DNA of 64,000 nt from Gerris lacustris (taxonomy: Eukaryota; Arthropoda; Insecta; Hemiptera; Gerridae). Position numbers and translations under genes: made by a program. The stretch lies in contig OX578277.1 in assembly GCA_951217055.1 (NCBI GenBank), positions 115,999,904-116,063,903 of the forward strand. Direction: 5' to 3'. Below are positions 1 to 11,076 of the stretch, in pieces (position 1 is the first letter of the stretch; each line of letters begins with the position of its first letter). The notes beneath the pieces are model-generated. The model was not told the origin of the DNA. It made no database searches and saw only the letters and a program-made list of their open reading frames with translations.

Positions 1-240
1 TGAGTCAAGCGTTTGGATATGCCTAACCATGATTCATGATGATGATAGTACATATATGTATAGAATATAGAATAGAAAAGGAATAAGAAAGAATAGAAAG
101 TAGAGTGGCTTCGATATGATATAATGTCGACTCTAGTATTTAGAATATTATATTACATAGGTATCTGGCGACTGGCAATATTGAGTCATGTGTCATGTGC
201 CAGTTATTTGCATTGAATGTGTTTTGTTTATTGTGGATCA

Positions 241-558
241 AGAAATAAATCGATCATTGGGTTCGGAAGGATATACATTCGAGGTATCGCACGTTAATGA
301 GTCATAGCACAATTATTATGGAAAGAGGGGGGAGTATCGATAGAGTCGATAGTACAAATTTTGCTTTTTTGTTTTTGTCTGTTGTTGAGTTGTAGTATAC
401 GAAAGAGGGATAAATCGATATATAAAGTCCATAATTCGGTTCGGAAGTTTTGATTCGAGATATCGCACGACATTGAATCAAATATTAGTACAGTAGTGCA
501 GTTAGAGTTAGTATAAGAAAGAGGGAGGAGTGTCGATAGAGTGGATTGTTAAATTTGG
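241..558. repeat. Degenerate tandem duplication, about 160-bp unit
   Basis: Two diverged copies lie at about 241-367 and 408-558. Both carry, in the same order, ATAAATCGAT, GGTTCGGAAG, an ATTCGAG-TATCGCACG block, a purine run AAAGAGGG and a TCGATAGAGT block. No reading frame is maintained. Position just upstream of a TATA-like box suggests promoter-proximal DNA, but a decayed repeat is equally possible. Confidence 0.5.
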
Positions 559-607
559 GATTTTTCATTCGAGTTATCGATTAGAAAAGAGTCGACGAGA
601 TATGACG

Positions 608-752
608 TATATAAGATAAGAGACGACATGGGGAGCAGTAGATTGCCGGCTCTGCCGTTAGACTCGTCTAGACTGTTGCGTCAGATACTGTGTTCTGTGT
701 TTTACATTGACATCTTTTCCCTTATTATTTAAGTCTAATTATTCTCAAATAG
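608..752 (+). promoter_or_regulatory. Possible TATA box and first (untranslated) exon
   Basis: TATATAA at 608-614 is followed about 30 bp later by a less AT-rich stretch (about 640-720) that ends in a consensus splice donor, AATAG|GTAAGT, at 752/753. No long ORF is present, so this would be a 5' UTR exon of a + strand gene. The nearest downstream + strand coding exon is the small glycine-rich gene at 8667, which has a plausible acceptor at 8651-8656 (TTGACAG). The link is inference; no transcript evidence is available. Confidence 0.28.
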
Positions 753-1350
753 GTAAGTTTTTTATTTAAATACTCTACATTTCTGATTGGTTAATTTTTC
801 AGTTTATAGTCATGTTGGTATTTCTTTATTTAAGGCTTATTAAGACATGGAAATAAGATAAAATAGTACATGTTAGATGTTAAATAGCTTTTTTTTAAAT
901 AAAAGACAAAACATTTTTACTAATTAAAAACTACTGTTAAACACGCTTTTATTATTATTTTATATTTAATTCATTGAAAGGAAAAAATGTTTAACAGGAT
1001 TTTCTTGACTTTGTTTAAAAATAAAAAGTGATTTAATAATCATAATATCAATAATATGTATGGTTTAATAATCCCGTTCTCCTGATTTTTGAAACTTTTA
1101 TTTTATATGCAAGCTACCGAATAAATAATGTTGTTTATTAGTTAATAGTGTATTATTTATATTAATTATTAATTTTTTTCTCTTTTGCTTGCTCCTACTT
1201 CTACAAAATCAGCTGTTAGCTGTGGCTTGTAACCTAGAGAATACATTTATATATTCATAATGTCTAATTTAATACTTTTTATATTCCGTGAGTCCTCTAA
1301 TTCATGTAGAGCTTTCCGGATTTCTCAGTTTTTCTTGAAAGTGATTCTGC
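753..1350. other. AT-rich DNA, no gene seen
   Basis: Long A/T runs and short inverted AT words; no ORF, RNA gene or bounded repeat was recognised. Confidence 0.6.
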
Positions 1351-1354
1351 ACAC

Positions 1355-1860
1355 ATTATAAATGTCTGTCGACTGTACAGAGGAGTGGAGCCTGAACTAC
1401 TAGGTGATGAAATTTGGCATACCTACATGTTCAGAAAAATCATACCCCGAGTAGAAAATTAAAATCAAGAAAAAGTATTCTCTAAATTTGGGGGCGCTGC
1501 CCTCCAAAATTCTGAAAAACGTAAATAAAGATTTTATTTGAAAAACGGCTCTGTTGATTTTGATTAAAATATTCTACAATGCAAATACGAATCAAATCAT
1601 GTAAGTCGTTTTTCCGGGAAAAATCTAGTTCCTGAGAAAATAGTTATATATATATATAGGCATAGGATGAGAAGTCGGATTCGATTCCCCGCCAGGGAGG
1701 AGTCATTTTTATAGTAAATTAGGGAGAAAGAGATTGGATTTATTTTAGATAAAATATTAAATAAAAATTAAGTGTAACTTGGAAAACTCGAAACTAGTTG
1801 TTATACATGGAAAACACAGGACCAAGTAGGTAATTACATATACTTGGTATTAATTATTTA
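1355..1860 (+). repeat. Dispersed repeat A (tRNA B-box-bearing), copy 1
   Basis: Shares a long ordered set of words with copies near 3660-4290 (-), 8145-8640, 31600-31960, 32050-32410 and 51890-52340: AAATTTGGCATAC, ATCATACCCCGAG, TTTGGGGGCGCTGCC, a CGGGAAAAATCTAGTTCCTGAGAAAA block and a tRNA-B-box-like TTCGATTCCCCGCC near 1680-1692. No protein is encoded. The B-box suggests a tRNA-related retroposon (SINE-like), but no A-box at the usual spacing and no clear tail were found, so the class is unsettled. Confidence 0.6.
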
Positions 1861-3140
1861 ATTAAATAACTAATTCTACTATATATTCTATACTATATAT
1901 ATATTCTATTAATAACTAATTTTACTATATAACTAATTCGCTCGTAATTATATATATGAGAATTTAGTAAGAGTTGTATCTCCCATATTTTTATAAACCT
2001 ACGATCTACGTACATATTATTTTTAGTTAGAGTCAGTTGATTGAGCTCTATTGACTCACATCAGGTTTTGTACTCTGATGAAGTAGATTTTAGACTTTTT
2101 ACCAAATTAACGGTAAAAAAATATTTCAAAATGAAACATTGACTTCAAAACAAGGTTTATCCAATTTTTGGTATCCCAATTTAGGGATGAAATATCACTT
2201 TTTTTCATAAAAAAGTGTTTTTATTAACCCCTGAAGACCCAAGTAAAAATATAATATTAAATATAAAGGGGACAGCAAAAGAAAAAAATGCATATTTTTT
2301 AATTTTTTTTCCAAAAAAAAGTGTAAGTTGATTAAAATTAAAGAAAATTAAAGAAAATAAATATTTAAACTAAAATTTCTTTCTTTATAATTTAAAAAAC
2401 AAAAACAAAAAAAAACTAGAAAAATATAAAGTTTTAGATTAAAAAATGATATTAATTGAAAAAATAAAAATCACATTTTTAAACTTTGAAATTCTTGTGT
2501 GATTCACAAAACCACCAACTCCATACCCCCTACAGCTGTAATTCACAGATCCCCCTTCTCTTTACCTCTACTTCTGTAATTCACAGCTCCTTCCACTCTA
2601 TCCTTAACTTAACTAGCTAAACGTAGTATCTTCCAACTCTCTTTCAAAAACTAAAGATATCCCTAAAAACTTAGATGTGTCTGTTCTTTATACAAATCTA
2701 CAGTTTTAGTCCCATCCCGATGAAAATTTGCACACTTGACCTTCAAAGAAAGGGGAATCACTGTCTACATGAATTTTCGAAATTTAAATTTTGGTACACA
2801 GGGGTACGTGGTACAAGTATAATGAATAGGGGTCAAAGTAATGATTACCCATCATGATGCATATATCGTAGAAAAGCTCTTTAAGAGTACAGTAATTCTT
2901 GTTTTGTACAGTTTTGTTATATTTTCATTTAGGAGGGGGGTAAATTTAGGATATTTCCAAATTATCTTATCAAAGAGGAGGGGGTAAAGAAATAAGTTGG
3001 AGGGATAGAATCTAGATTAAATGTTTCTTGATAGTATATAAAGTTATAAATTATAATAACACTCCGTTGCGAAGCACGGGTATCCAGCTTTACTGTAACT
3101 TGCAATTTACTGCCAAATATGCAAGATATGAATTTTTCGT
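1861..3140. other. AT-rich intergenic DNA
   Basis: Poly(A)/poly(T)-rich sequence with no supported gene. A short hairpin-forming word, CCGTTGCGAAGCACGGG, near 3064 resembles the end of a degenerate transposon. The 60-codon open frame at 2675 has no protein-like composition. Confidence 0.5.
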
Positions 3141-3149
3141 AAAAATCAT

Positions 3150-3480
3150 AATAATCCGTTCTTTAGTAATTTTATGCAAAAAAGTGTGTGACTAAAATCA
3201 AGCTAGAAGTTTATGTATTAGTTAATTTTTTAGTACCTGTAAAAAATTTAAGGTCGGCTATAAATTCTTCTACTTAGGATATACTTGGCAAGTAGTCATT
3301 TAAAAAAAAAAAAAAAACGGTTGAGAGCGGCCATATCCCGCCCATTATGGTGGTCAATGTGATTTTCATGATCCTGAGTACAAAATTAGTTAGTAGACCG
3401 AAAATCAAGTCGATGTTTTATTAATCACTTGATAGGTGACCACTTTGGTTCGAAGATTTGAATGTCTAACTAACCTATCA
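3150..3480 (+). repeat. Foldback-type repeat H, single arm
   Basis: Matches, with substitutions, each arm of the inverted repeat at 5500-6080: the words GCAAAAAAGTGT, GAGCGGCCAT, ATTATGGTGG and TTTTCATGATCCTGAGTAC all recur in order. It represents one arm of the same transposon family in a more decayed state. Confidence 0.55.
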
Positions 3481-3649
3481 AGTGACAAACTAACATCAAC
3501 TTGGAATAATCCTCGAAACGTTCATCCCGAGGGTGAGGTGTCTGTCTGTCCGTCGCTCTTTGGTTCATATCCCTATGTCTCGCTAGAGATGAACTTTGCA
3601 ATTCTGCCGTACCTTTTTGACCCACACGTAGGAATAAAAAGAAGTTAAA

Positions 3650-4290
3650 AATTTAATATTCACATGTGCAATTTAAAAAAATCGGTCCTAGACAACTCAG
3701 ACAAACTTTCTCATAAACGATTTCATAATTATTTAGCCCAGTGATTTTCCATATATGTATGTACATTTAGTTATAATTGAACATTTCATCAAAATGTATC
3801 ATAAAAATAACATCTCCTGGGCGGGGAATCGAACCCTGTCTCTCTCCGTCCGCGTTTTATTCTTTTTTCTCAGGAACTAGATTTTTCCCGGGAAAACGGC
3901 TTATATCGTTAGATTTGTATTTAAATGGGCTACATTTTAGATTTTTTTTTAATAAAAATCGTCGGAACCGTTTTCGAGAAATAATTTTTTTCACGTTTTT
4001 TCAGAGTTTTTGGGGGGTAGCGCCCCCAAATTTGGAACTAAAATTCGTTTCTCGATTTCGCCTCGGGTATGATGTTTCTGAACATGTATGCCAAATTTTG
4101 TCAAAATCGGCCCAGTAGTTTAGGCTCCAGGCGTCTGTACAGACGACAGAAAGACGACAGACAGACATTTTTTAAAAACCACTTTTTTGGACTGAGGGGG
4201 CCTCAAAACGTGTAAATCCATCAAAATTTCAAAATCGAATTTTCGCGCCATCACAATACTTTTTCTGTATTAGAGAAAGTAAAAATGTGA
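3650..4290 (-). repeat. Dispersed repeat A, copy 2
   Basis: Reverse-strand copy of repeat A. GGGCGGGGAATCGAACCC at about 3820-3837 is the reverse of the B-box block, followed by the AGGAACTAGATTTTTCCCGGG word and GGTAGCGCCCCCAAATTTGG. The 113-codon open frame across it (3777-4118) is a by-product of the repeat and not a host gene. Confidence 0.65.
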
Positions 4291-4299
4291 TAAACTCCT

Positions 4300-5193
4300 A
4301 AATAATTTTTTTTTCTTATTGGTTTTATGAGTTAAAATATACTAAAAATACCCCCCCCCCCCAACCAACCTTTTACGGAGGGTCTTAAAATTTTTGAAAT
4401 AATTCATGCAAATACCTTATTGGGCGATGAAAATTTCCCAGAAGAATTTAATTTATCTTGTCATTACTGATAAAAAATATTGTGGGCCCCCAGGGGATCG
4501 AACCAGGGACCCTTTATTTTTTTGGTTATTTGTGTTAATTCTCACATTAATAAAATAATAGCGCATAAGCGTAAATAAACTACGTAGCTTTAAAAAGTAT
4601 TTGGATACTCGTACTTGAGTGTTTTTTTACAAATCTGACAAGCCTACTCTAGCGACCTCACTGAGCGTCTCAGAGTGGTGAGAGAGAATCTCGATTTAGT
4701 TTTGAGAATTAGTTGTTATGAGCGTTTTTATTGTTAAGATTGTGAGGGAAATTTAGAAAGAATATAAAATGATGTATGAGGAATGTAGGAGAGTGAAGGA
4801 GGTAGCGGGAACATTGCCAGGTCGAGTGTGAACAGCCTGACTATGACTACACCCAGCAGTCTGACTACCTCCTGTTATCTTATAAACTCCTGATACTGCC
4901 TCTTGTACTTGGCGTCGACAACTCATCACTGCTTCCAAACCCTGGTGGATTATGAAACAAACATAACCTTAACCAATACACCTAACAAAGTGTAGTGGGT
5001 GGCAACACTGCCAAAAAGTGGTTTATTCCTATTCTTTAACTTTAGAAGGTCTTCATCAACGTATACATCAAGATGTTTTCAACTATACGTATACTTCCTA
5101 ATTCTGTTAATTTAAATGTTAGATATCAAGACTGTTGGCGTATAAAAAAGATTTATTCAGACGTTAGGGGGTTCACAGCTGTCGATTTTATGC
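4300..5193. other. Unassigned intergenic DNA with a tRNA-like B-box block
   Basis: Contains a C-run near 4352 and a GGGGATCGAACCAGGGACCC block near 4493, which looks like a degenerate B-box region from another retroposon. The open frame at 4753-4938 (-) lacks any recognisable domain. No gene called. Confidence 0.45.
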
Positions 5194-5499
5194 GCTTCAA
5201 GCAGGGGCGTAACTAGAATCTCGGGGGCCCTGGGGTAAGATAATTCTGGGAGACCCACGGGAGGGGTATAGAACATCCCCCCCCATACATAAAAGGGGGT
5301 CCAGGGGTCCTCCCCCGGAATTTTTCTAAAAAATAACCCCTAAAAACGTGTTTTAATTAATGCATTCTAGAGGTCATATATACCCCACAGATAGGCCTGA
5401 TTGATAGATAGTTAAAGAAAATAATAAACGTGAGCGTGAGACTGAAGAAATTAATCACGAAAGTTCAAAAAGTAAGTAAATGTATTGTTAATATGTACT

Positions 5500-6080
5500 T
5501 ATAGTCCAGGAGATAGCGTGCAAAAAAGTGTCAGACTAACATCAAGCTAGGATTTCATCAAGTCAATCATTTAGCGCCTTTTAAGAATATGTGGTCAGCT
5601 AAGTTCGTCTGCGGGACATAGCTTGGCAATAGGCGTTTGAAAAAAACAAACCGGTGAAGAGCGGCCATGTCTTACCAATTATGGTGGACAATGTGATTTT
5701 CATGATCCTGAGTACAGAATTAGTTAGTAGACCAAAAATCAAGTCGATGTTATTTTCACACTTGATAGGTTAGTTATTCAAATATTACTAAAAATCAACG
5801 TGGTCACCTGTCAACGGACAAACTAACATCGACTTGATTTTCGGTCTACTAACTAATTTTGTACTCAGGATCATGAAAATCACATTGTCCACCATAATTG
5901 GTGAGACATGGCTGCTCTTCACCGGTTTAATTTTTTCAAACGCCTATTGCCAAGCTATGTCCCGCAGACGAACTTAGCCGACCACATATTCTTAAAAGGC
6001 GCTAAAAGATTGACTTGTGTACAAAATTCTAGCTTGATGTTAGTCAGACACTTTTTTGCACACTATCTCCTGGACTATTA
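5500..6080. repeat. Large inverted repeat (foldback), repeat H
   Basis: Left arm 5500-5765 and right arm 5815-6080 are near-perfect reverse complements. Both start or end with an AGTCCAGGAGATAG word, and both carry GCAAAAAAGTGTC, GCAATAGGCGTTTGAA and CATGATCCTGAGTAC. The roughly 50-bp loop contains CACTTGATAGG. The open frame at 5908-6108 is simply one arm. Confidence 0.75.
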
Positions 6081-6133
6081 TATAAATTTAAATATTATAT
6101 TAATTTAAATTTTGCATAGGCACATATAACCAT

Positions 6134-7588
6134 CAGTGGCGGATCTAGATCTTGCGGGGCCCTGGGCGAGACAAAATGGCGGGGCCCCCTAGGATAGAGC
6201 GGGGATTGGTGATAAAAAAACAATAAAGTAACTTAATAATAGACCACTTATGACTTGATCCTATTTTACGGCTAATTCCCTTCACTTAAGGCCAGTCAAA
6301 CGTTTTTGCTCTCAAAATAATTCTTAACTTTTAAAATAATTACAATTCTGCTCATAATTTTAATCAAACATATTATTTGAACATAAACCCCTCAAATTAT
6401 AGTTTTCAACAAATCATCATTTTCTTTGCAAACGTAATCGAAAAGAAACATTTTTATTGTAATAATTAAGCTCTGTTATACTTAACTATTTATTCTTCTT
6501 CATGATATTTTGGGTTTTATGGTTAAATTATCATTGTAAATACAAAGTTAAGCTGTGTTATTTGAGATCAGTCCTACAATTTCAAATCTGCACTCGAGCA
6601 CTTTAAATTTACTCCCAGAATTCATATTCTTAGCTTATAACTTTCCATTTTAGTGCCGAGTTTTTAGTTTAATTTTCAAAGACACATTTTAAGGGGGGTC
6701 CGGGGAATTTTGTAAATATGACCTCTCAAAACAGCGTTTTTATGCCTCTCTGAGGTGAAGTTTCTCTTTGACATCAATTGGTATAAAACTGCACTAATTG
6801 GCCCAATTATTTCGTACTGTCCGATATACTTAGTTTTTTTTACTGTTCCTTTTTACAGGATTTGCCTTTTTTACTTATCTCTGTACATTGTTAAACGATT
6901 AAGGTTATGTAGTATCTCGATAAATTCAGTGATTTATTTATTTGTTTTAAAAAAAATACACGAAATGTCACGTTTTATAGGGTAATAATAGAAGGTTATT
7001 GTTAGGTCAGGTCAAAAAGTACTAAACTCAACCTAACCTTACCATAACCTTCCATACTTTTCCCTAAAATTAAAAAAAAATTGAATATATCGAGATGCTA
7101 CAACCGAAATCGTTTTTGTAATGTAAGAAGGGACCGTTTGAAAAAAAAAAACTTAAATTGGACGTTTAGATATAGGTGGGGCACATAATGAAGATTTACC
7201 CCACAGAATAAATAACAAAATCGTCATCATTTTGAATAGGGGGAGGGTGGGAAAACACTAGGACGTTAACTCACTTAATTTTATATGGAGCGGGGCCCCG
7301 CGGGCTATCTTAAACATAAAAAAAATTAATCTATATATATTATATATAACTTACGTATTTGACTTTTTTATAACGAGGGGCCCCGCGAAAAGGTAGTTAG
7401 GTATTAGGCTCTACCATGAAAACTAAATTCGACTGAATTTTATAATTTCTAATTTTTAGTTTTGTAAATGGCACGGGGCCCCGCGGACAATCTTCGCTAG
7501 GAACTATAAATTTGCCTGTAAAGTATAAGTATTTTATTTTAATTTTCTATGGCGCGGGGCCCCCCTCGCCCCCCTGGATCCGCCCCTG
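6134..7588. mobile_element. Nested non-autonomous hAT element with perfect 8-bp TSD
   Basis: Left end CAGTGGCGGATCTAG and right end CTGGATCCGCCCCTG are inverted copies. Identical flanks ATAACCAT occur at 6126-6133 and 7589-7596. The interior has several GGGGCCCCGCG blocks (near 7292, 7378, 7475, 7553) and no transposase. It sits inside the 5202-7834 element and is therefore the younger of the two. Confidence 0.85.
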
Positions 7589-7842
7589 ATAACCATATTG
7601 TTCGGTGCCTAAAATAAAATAAACTAAAAAAAAATAAATATACAAAACACAACAAGACAGACAAGATGAAGCAATCTTCGATTTGTAAAATTCCTTTCTT
7701 CTTACTTTTGACGAAGAAGATTCATCGATACCTTGATCAAAGTTTATTGAACTACGTTTGTCATGGCCCATACTTTTGGTCTTGGGGCCCCCTTACCTCG
7801 GGGGACCCGGGGCCCCAGCCTAGTTACGCCTCTGGTTTCAAG

Positions 7843-8144
7843 GTGTGTTCACAGCTAGCAAATTTAATCTGTAGCCTTCTTACAGCGGATACCCAAAAAG
7901 TTGGTTCCAAAGCAACTTATTGTTGCTGAAAACCTGAATGATACCTTCACTTCAAGTAATAATAATAATAATAGTTTATTTCCAACTCATGATTAACAAG
8001 TAGATATTTACAATATAAATACAAGGTGAAGGCCCTCAACAAGTGTTAAAAAAAAATGTTAAAGTCCTAAAAAATAAGTAAAAAAATGAGTGTTAAAGTC
8101 CTCATCTAAGTTTTACTTTTTCCTATAAAGAGTTAGGTATTGTT
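7843..8144. other. Intergenic DNA with (AAT)n microsatellite
   Basis: A short AAT repeat near 7957-7972 lies in AT-rich sequence; no gene seen. Confidence 0.5.
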
Positions 8145-8640
8145 ATGGCGCAAAAAAAATTGATTTTGTGATTTTGAAGAATTTACACGTTTTGAGGTCG
8201 CCTGAGCCCAAACAATTTTCGTCTGTCGTCATTCTGTGCAGACGCCTGGAGCTTAAATTACTGCGCCGATTTTGACGAAATTTGGCATATGTTTAGAAAA
8301 ATCATTCCTCGAGGCGAAATCGAGAAATGAATTTTAGTTTCCAAATTTAGGGGCGCTACTTTTTTTGATTAAAAAAAATCTTAAATGTAGTCCATTTAAA
8401 TACGAATCTAACGATATTAAGCCATTTTCCCGGGGAAAAATCTAGTTCCTGAGAAAAAGGCTTAAAACGCAGACAGAGAGAGTCCGGGTTCGATTCCCCG
8501 CCTAGGAGAAGGTATTTTTATGATACATTTTGATGAAATATTCAATAATAATTAAATGTACATAGGAAAACACTGGTCTAAGTAATTATGAACTCGTATG
8601 TGAGAAAGTTTGTCATAGTTGTCTCGGACCGAGTTCTTAT
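8145..8640 (+). repeat. Dispersed repeat A, copy 3
   Basis: Well-preserved copy. GAATTTACACGTTTTGAGG opens it, AATTTGGCATATG and the GAAAAATCTAGTTCCTGAG word follow, and the B-box-like GGGTTCGATTCCCCGCC is at about 8488-8504. It ends about 25 bp upstream of the first exon of the glycine-rich gene, so it forms the immediate upstream region of that gene. Confidence 0.65.
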
Positions 8641-8666
8641 ATTAGTTTTTTTGACAGTGTTGCCAA

Positions 8667-9890
8667 ATGGACACTAGGGACCGAGTGGACGGTGCCGTGG
8701 GTGGGTTCTTAGTTGGAGCCTGGACTGGGTTTTGGGTGAGCGGCTGTAACCCTGCAGGAGCTTTAATCGGAGGTAAATATTCCCAAATTGTACACTTTAA
8801 AATTCATATTATATATAAAATATTGATTTTAACTAAAATAATAATTATTATTATAATATATACAGGTTGGGGCGAAACAAGCAGTGCAGTTTTGAAGGGC
8901 TAATAAAAAAAAAAACGGCGCAACTTAGAAAAATGCAGTTTGTTTTATTTGGTTCAGTAGTGCACCCCAATTATTTACTCAAGTTTTAAAGATCACATCA
9001 GCAAGATGATGGCCTCCAGCAATGATGCACTGATGGAGGCGATTCCTGAAGCTTTCAGTCGCCTTCTGGCATATATCGAAGGGAATCGCGGCGATTTCCT
9101 CTCTAATTCGGGTCTTCAGTTCTTCCAAAGTGTGAGGACGATGTTTGAACTCCTTTTCCTTGAGGTAGCCCCACAGGAAAAAATCGCAAATGCTCAAATC
9201 CGGTGATCTTGCGGGCCATCCCAGGTCACCCCTCAGAGAGACGAGGCGCGCAAGAACGGCCGTTTTCGAAAAACGTGCGGACGGCAAAGCCTCGACGTCC
9301 AAACCATGGAAAATGGGGTGAGTGGACGGACACAATGAGACCCCTCCCAGGTTCCTATCCCTACCACAAGGGACTTAGTCACCCTCCCAAACTGCACTGG
9401 TTGTTTTGCCCCACCCTGTATATAGTAACAACTAAAATTAATTTTTCCCAGTTCATTTAAAATGTATCAAATTTGTTTGGTTTATCGTAAGAGAATACAG
9501 AGGAGGTGTTCATACTTTAGAACAAAAACTGCTCAGTTTTCCGATTTGAGAGTAGAAAATAAGTCTGCTACAAATTGTAATGATGAGACTTACAAAAACT
9601 ATTTTCTTCTCAAGTACAGATTTTCGTATTGTGCGTCTTCGTCGGGTCTTAAAGAGAAAAGCAAGTCACGAGCATAAAGATTTCCTGTGTTTAACAGCTG
9701 TGATGTAATGTCGAACATTAGCGTTATTGTAACATATAATTCATTTTGACTTTGGTTAACAGGGGGTTTGGGAGCAGCCAGTGGCGCAGCATTTGGAACT
9801 GAGAAGACCATGGAACTCGCCGCTGACGCCGCTGACGATTCTCCTGACCCTCACATGCCTTTCGGATCTCCACCATACAATGATGACTAA
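8667..9890 (+). CDS. Small glycine-zipper protein, paralogue 1 (two exons)
   Basis: Exons 8667-8772 and 9763-9890 join across a GT-AG intron (donor GGAG|GTAAAT, acceptor TTAACAG) to 77 residues plus TAA. Residues 1-8 are charged. Residues 9-50 are uncharged and glycine-rich (GAVGGFLVGAWTGFW, GCNPAGALIG, then GLGAASGAAFG after the splice), with one Cys at residue 27. Residues 50-77 are acidic and Pro-rich, ending PYNDD. The paralogue at 18014 has the same intron position and phase (1), which strongly supports both models. No classical signal peptide is evident. The GxxxG/GAxxGA pattern suggests a membrane-packed helix or hairpin; this is inference. I do not recognise the family. The start is the first ATG after an in-frame-neutral 5' leader with a possible acceptor at 8656. 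The intron carries a deleted mariner. Confidence 0.72.
8863..9418 (-). mobile_element. Deleted mariner-like element in the intron
   Basis: Terminal inverted repeats are CAGGTTGGGGCGAAACAA (8863-8880) and the reverse complement of CAGGGTGGGGCAAAACAA (9401-9418). They are flanked by TA dinucleotides at 8861-8862 and 9419-9420, the Tc1/mariner signature. At 556 bp it is less than half a full element. The - strand retains the C-terminal third of the transposase. Confidence 0.85.
8979..9335 (-). pseudogene. Mariner transposase, C-terminal fragment
   Basis: About 118 codons remain open. The block WPARSPDLSICDFFLWGYLK is the diagnostic region around the last catalytic aspartate of mariner/Tc1 DDE transposases (W-P-x-x-SPDL-x-x-x-DFFLWG). 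It is followed by a typical helical tail (HTLEELKTRIREEI). The helix-turn-helix and the first two catalytic acids are missing, so the fragment cannot be active. Confidence 0.8.
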
Positions 9891-10436
9891 ATTATAACTA
9901 TTATTTTGGAAGCAATTTCTTTTTTTTTGTGAAAAAAATAGATTTTTTTAATGAGTGATTAAAAAATTAGGTTATGTACCTTATTCTCAGTATTACCAAC
10001 TATCATTGGAGAAAACATGCCAACATGGTATCGCTTGGCAATATAATTGTTTTTATAAAACAAAAATTGATTCATCTAATCAAATTAATTTAATTATAAT
10101 AATGTCAACGTGATTTAAATATATAATATATAATTTTTCTTTTTTGATCTAATTAATTGTTTATAGTATTTGAAGATTGTATTGTAAGGTTCAAGTGATA
10201 GCGAGACCAAAACTATTTATTTAAACTGATGCTTTACTTACAAGCTGCAGACACACTGCCACCTAAATTATTATTCTTTTTTTCCATAATTATTATTGTT
10301 TATTGACTGTTAGCTTTAAATATTGTATTAGTGTATTTAACCTTTGCTGTTCAACACTCAATATAAAATAAATAAATAATTTTTAAGTTAATTGCATATT
10401 AATAAAATGTATTTTTATGTTATAGTTAATATTTGT
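9891..10436 (+). other. Probable 3' UTR and flank of glycine-zipper gene 1
   Basis: AT-rich sequence after the TAA at 9888-9890. A candidate polyadenylation signal AATAAA occurs within AAAATAAATAAATAA near 10367. No other gene seen. Confidence 0.35.
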
Positions 10437-11010
10437 AATAACTTCAAGATAAAAAGAACTTTTTATATACTACGTTTTTAAATTTTCTCTTGAATCGTAT
10501 GTAATTTTGATAATATAATATTTATTGTTGTATAATATATATAATGTTAGTGAAAAAAAACAACATAGTTTCGAATTTATTTACTTCACATAAATGACAA
10601 CCATCTAGAGAGCTGATCTTAAACCTATAAAAGGACAAATCTTTGTACAACGGATCTCCCAACACCAAATCTAAAGCGTGCCATCGATATATTTGAAATA
10701 ATATAAATAAAATAATCGATATTTCCTGTTTTGATGTCATTCAATGTTTATCTATCACAAATTTGAGACCCGAAGATTGCGTAATTATTGGATATGACAA
10801 AACAAATAAAATAACTAAGCAAAATTTGCAGGAAACCAATTAAATTCTGCTGAAAGATGGCTAAAAGTATTAAAATAATGCATTGTCATCGTGTTCTGAG
10901 CTATGCTAAAAGTTTCAAATGTCTAACTATTCGGAAGGTAGTTAGAAATCGATTGCCAGATTTGTACCGGACAAACAAACAAACAAGAAAGCAAGCTAAG
11001 AAAAACGTAG
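10437..11010 (+). repeat. Dispersed repeat D, copy 1
   Basis: About 570 bp that reappears in reverse at 55494-56104 and in part at 39722-39957. Shared words include AACTTTTTATATACTACG, GTCATTCAATGTTTATC, CTGAAAGATGGCTAAAAG, CATTGTCATCGTGTTCTGAG and a CAAACAAACAAA run. No protein or terminal signature was found. The 60-codon frame at 10857 belongs to it. Confidence 0.65.
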
Positions 11011-11076
11011 TAATAAAAATTGTGCAAAGGATATGTTGAGAATGTGTTTTAATTAAATTTATTTATTATAAAGCTG

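Larger units (their letters stand above)
5202..7834. mobile_element. Non-autonomous hAT element (outer) with nested insertion
   Basis: Ends are inverted: left CAGGGGCGTAACTAG, right the reverse complement of CAGAGGCGTAACTAG. Flanking 8-bp duplications are GCTTCAAG (5194-5201) and GTTTCAAG (7835-7842), one mismatch. CAG-RGGCG ends plus an 8-bp target duplication are the hAT superfamily signature. No transposase frame is seen. It contains a 260-bp inverted repeat (5500-6080) and a complete second hAT-like element (6134-7588), so the two insertions can be ordered in time. Confidence 0.75.

Noticed and set aside
877..960. Origin-like AT-rich island
   Set aside because: AT-richness is general in this DNA; there is nothing specific to support an origin.
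4753..4938. 61-codon ORF on the - strand
   Set aside because: No domain, no splice context and no homologue in the window.
8480..8515. tRNA gene suggested by TTCGATTCCCCGCC
   Set aside because: Only a B-box-like block is present; no acceptor stem or anticodon arm can be folded, and the block belongs to repeat A.
9203..9460. 85-codon + strand ORF in the mariner
   Set aside because: Antisense to the transposase fragment.
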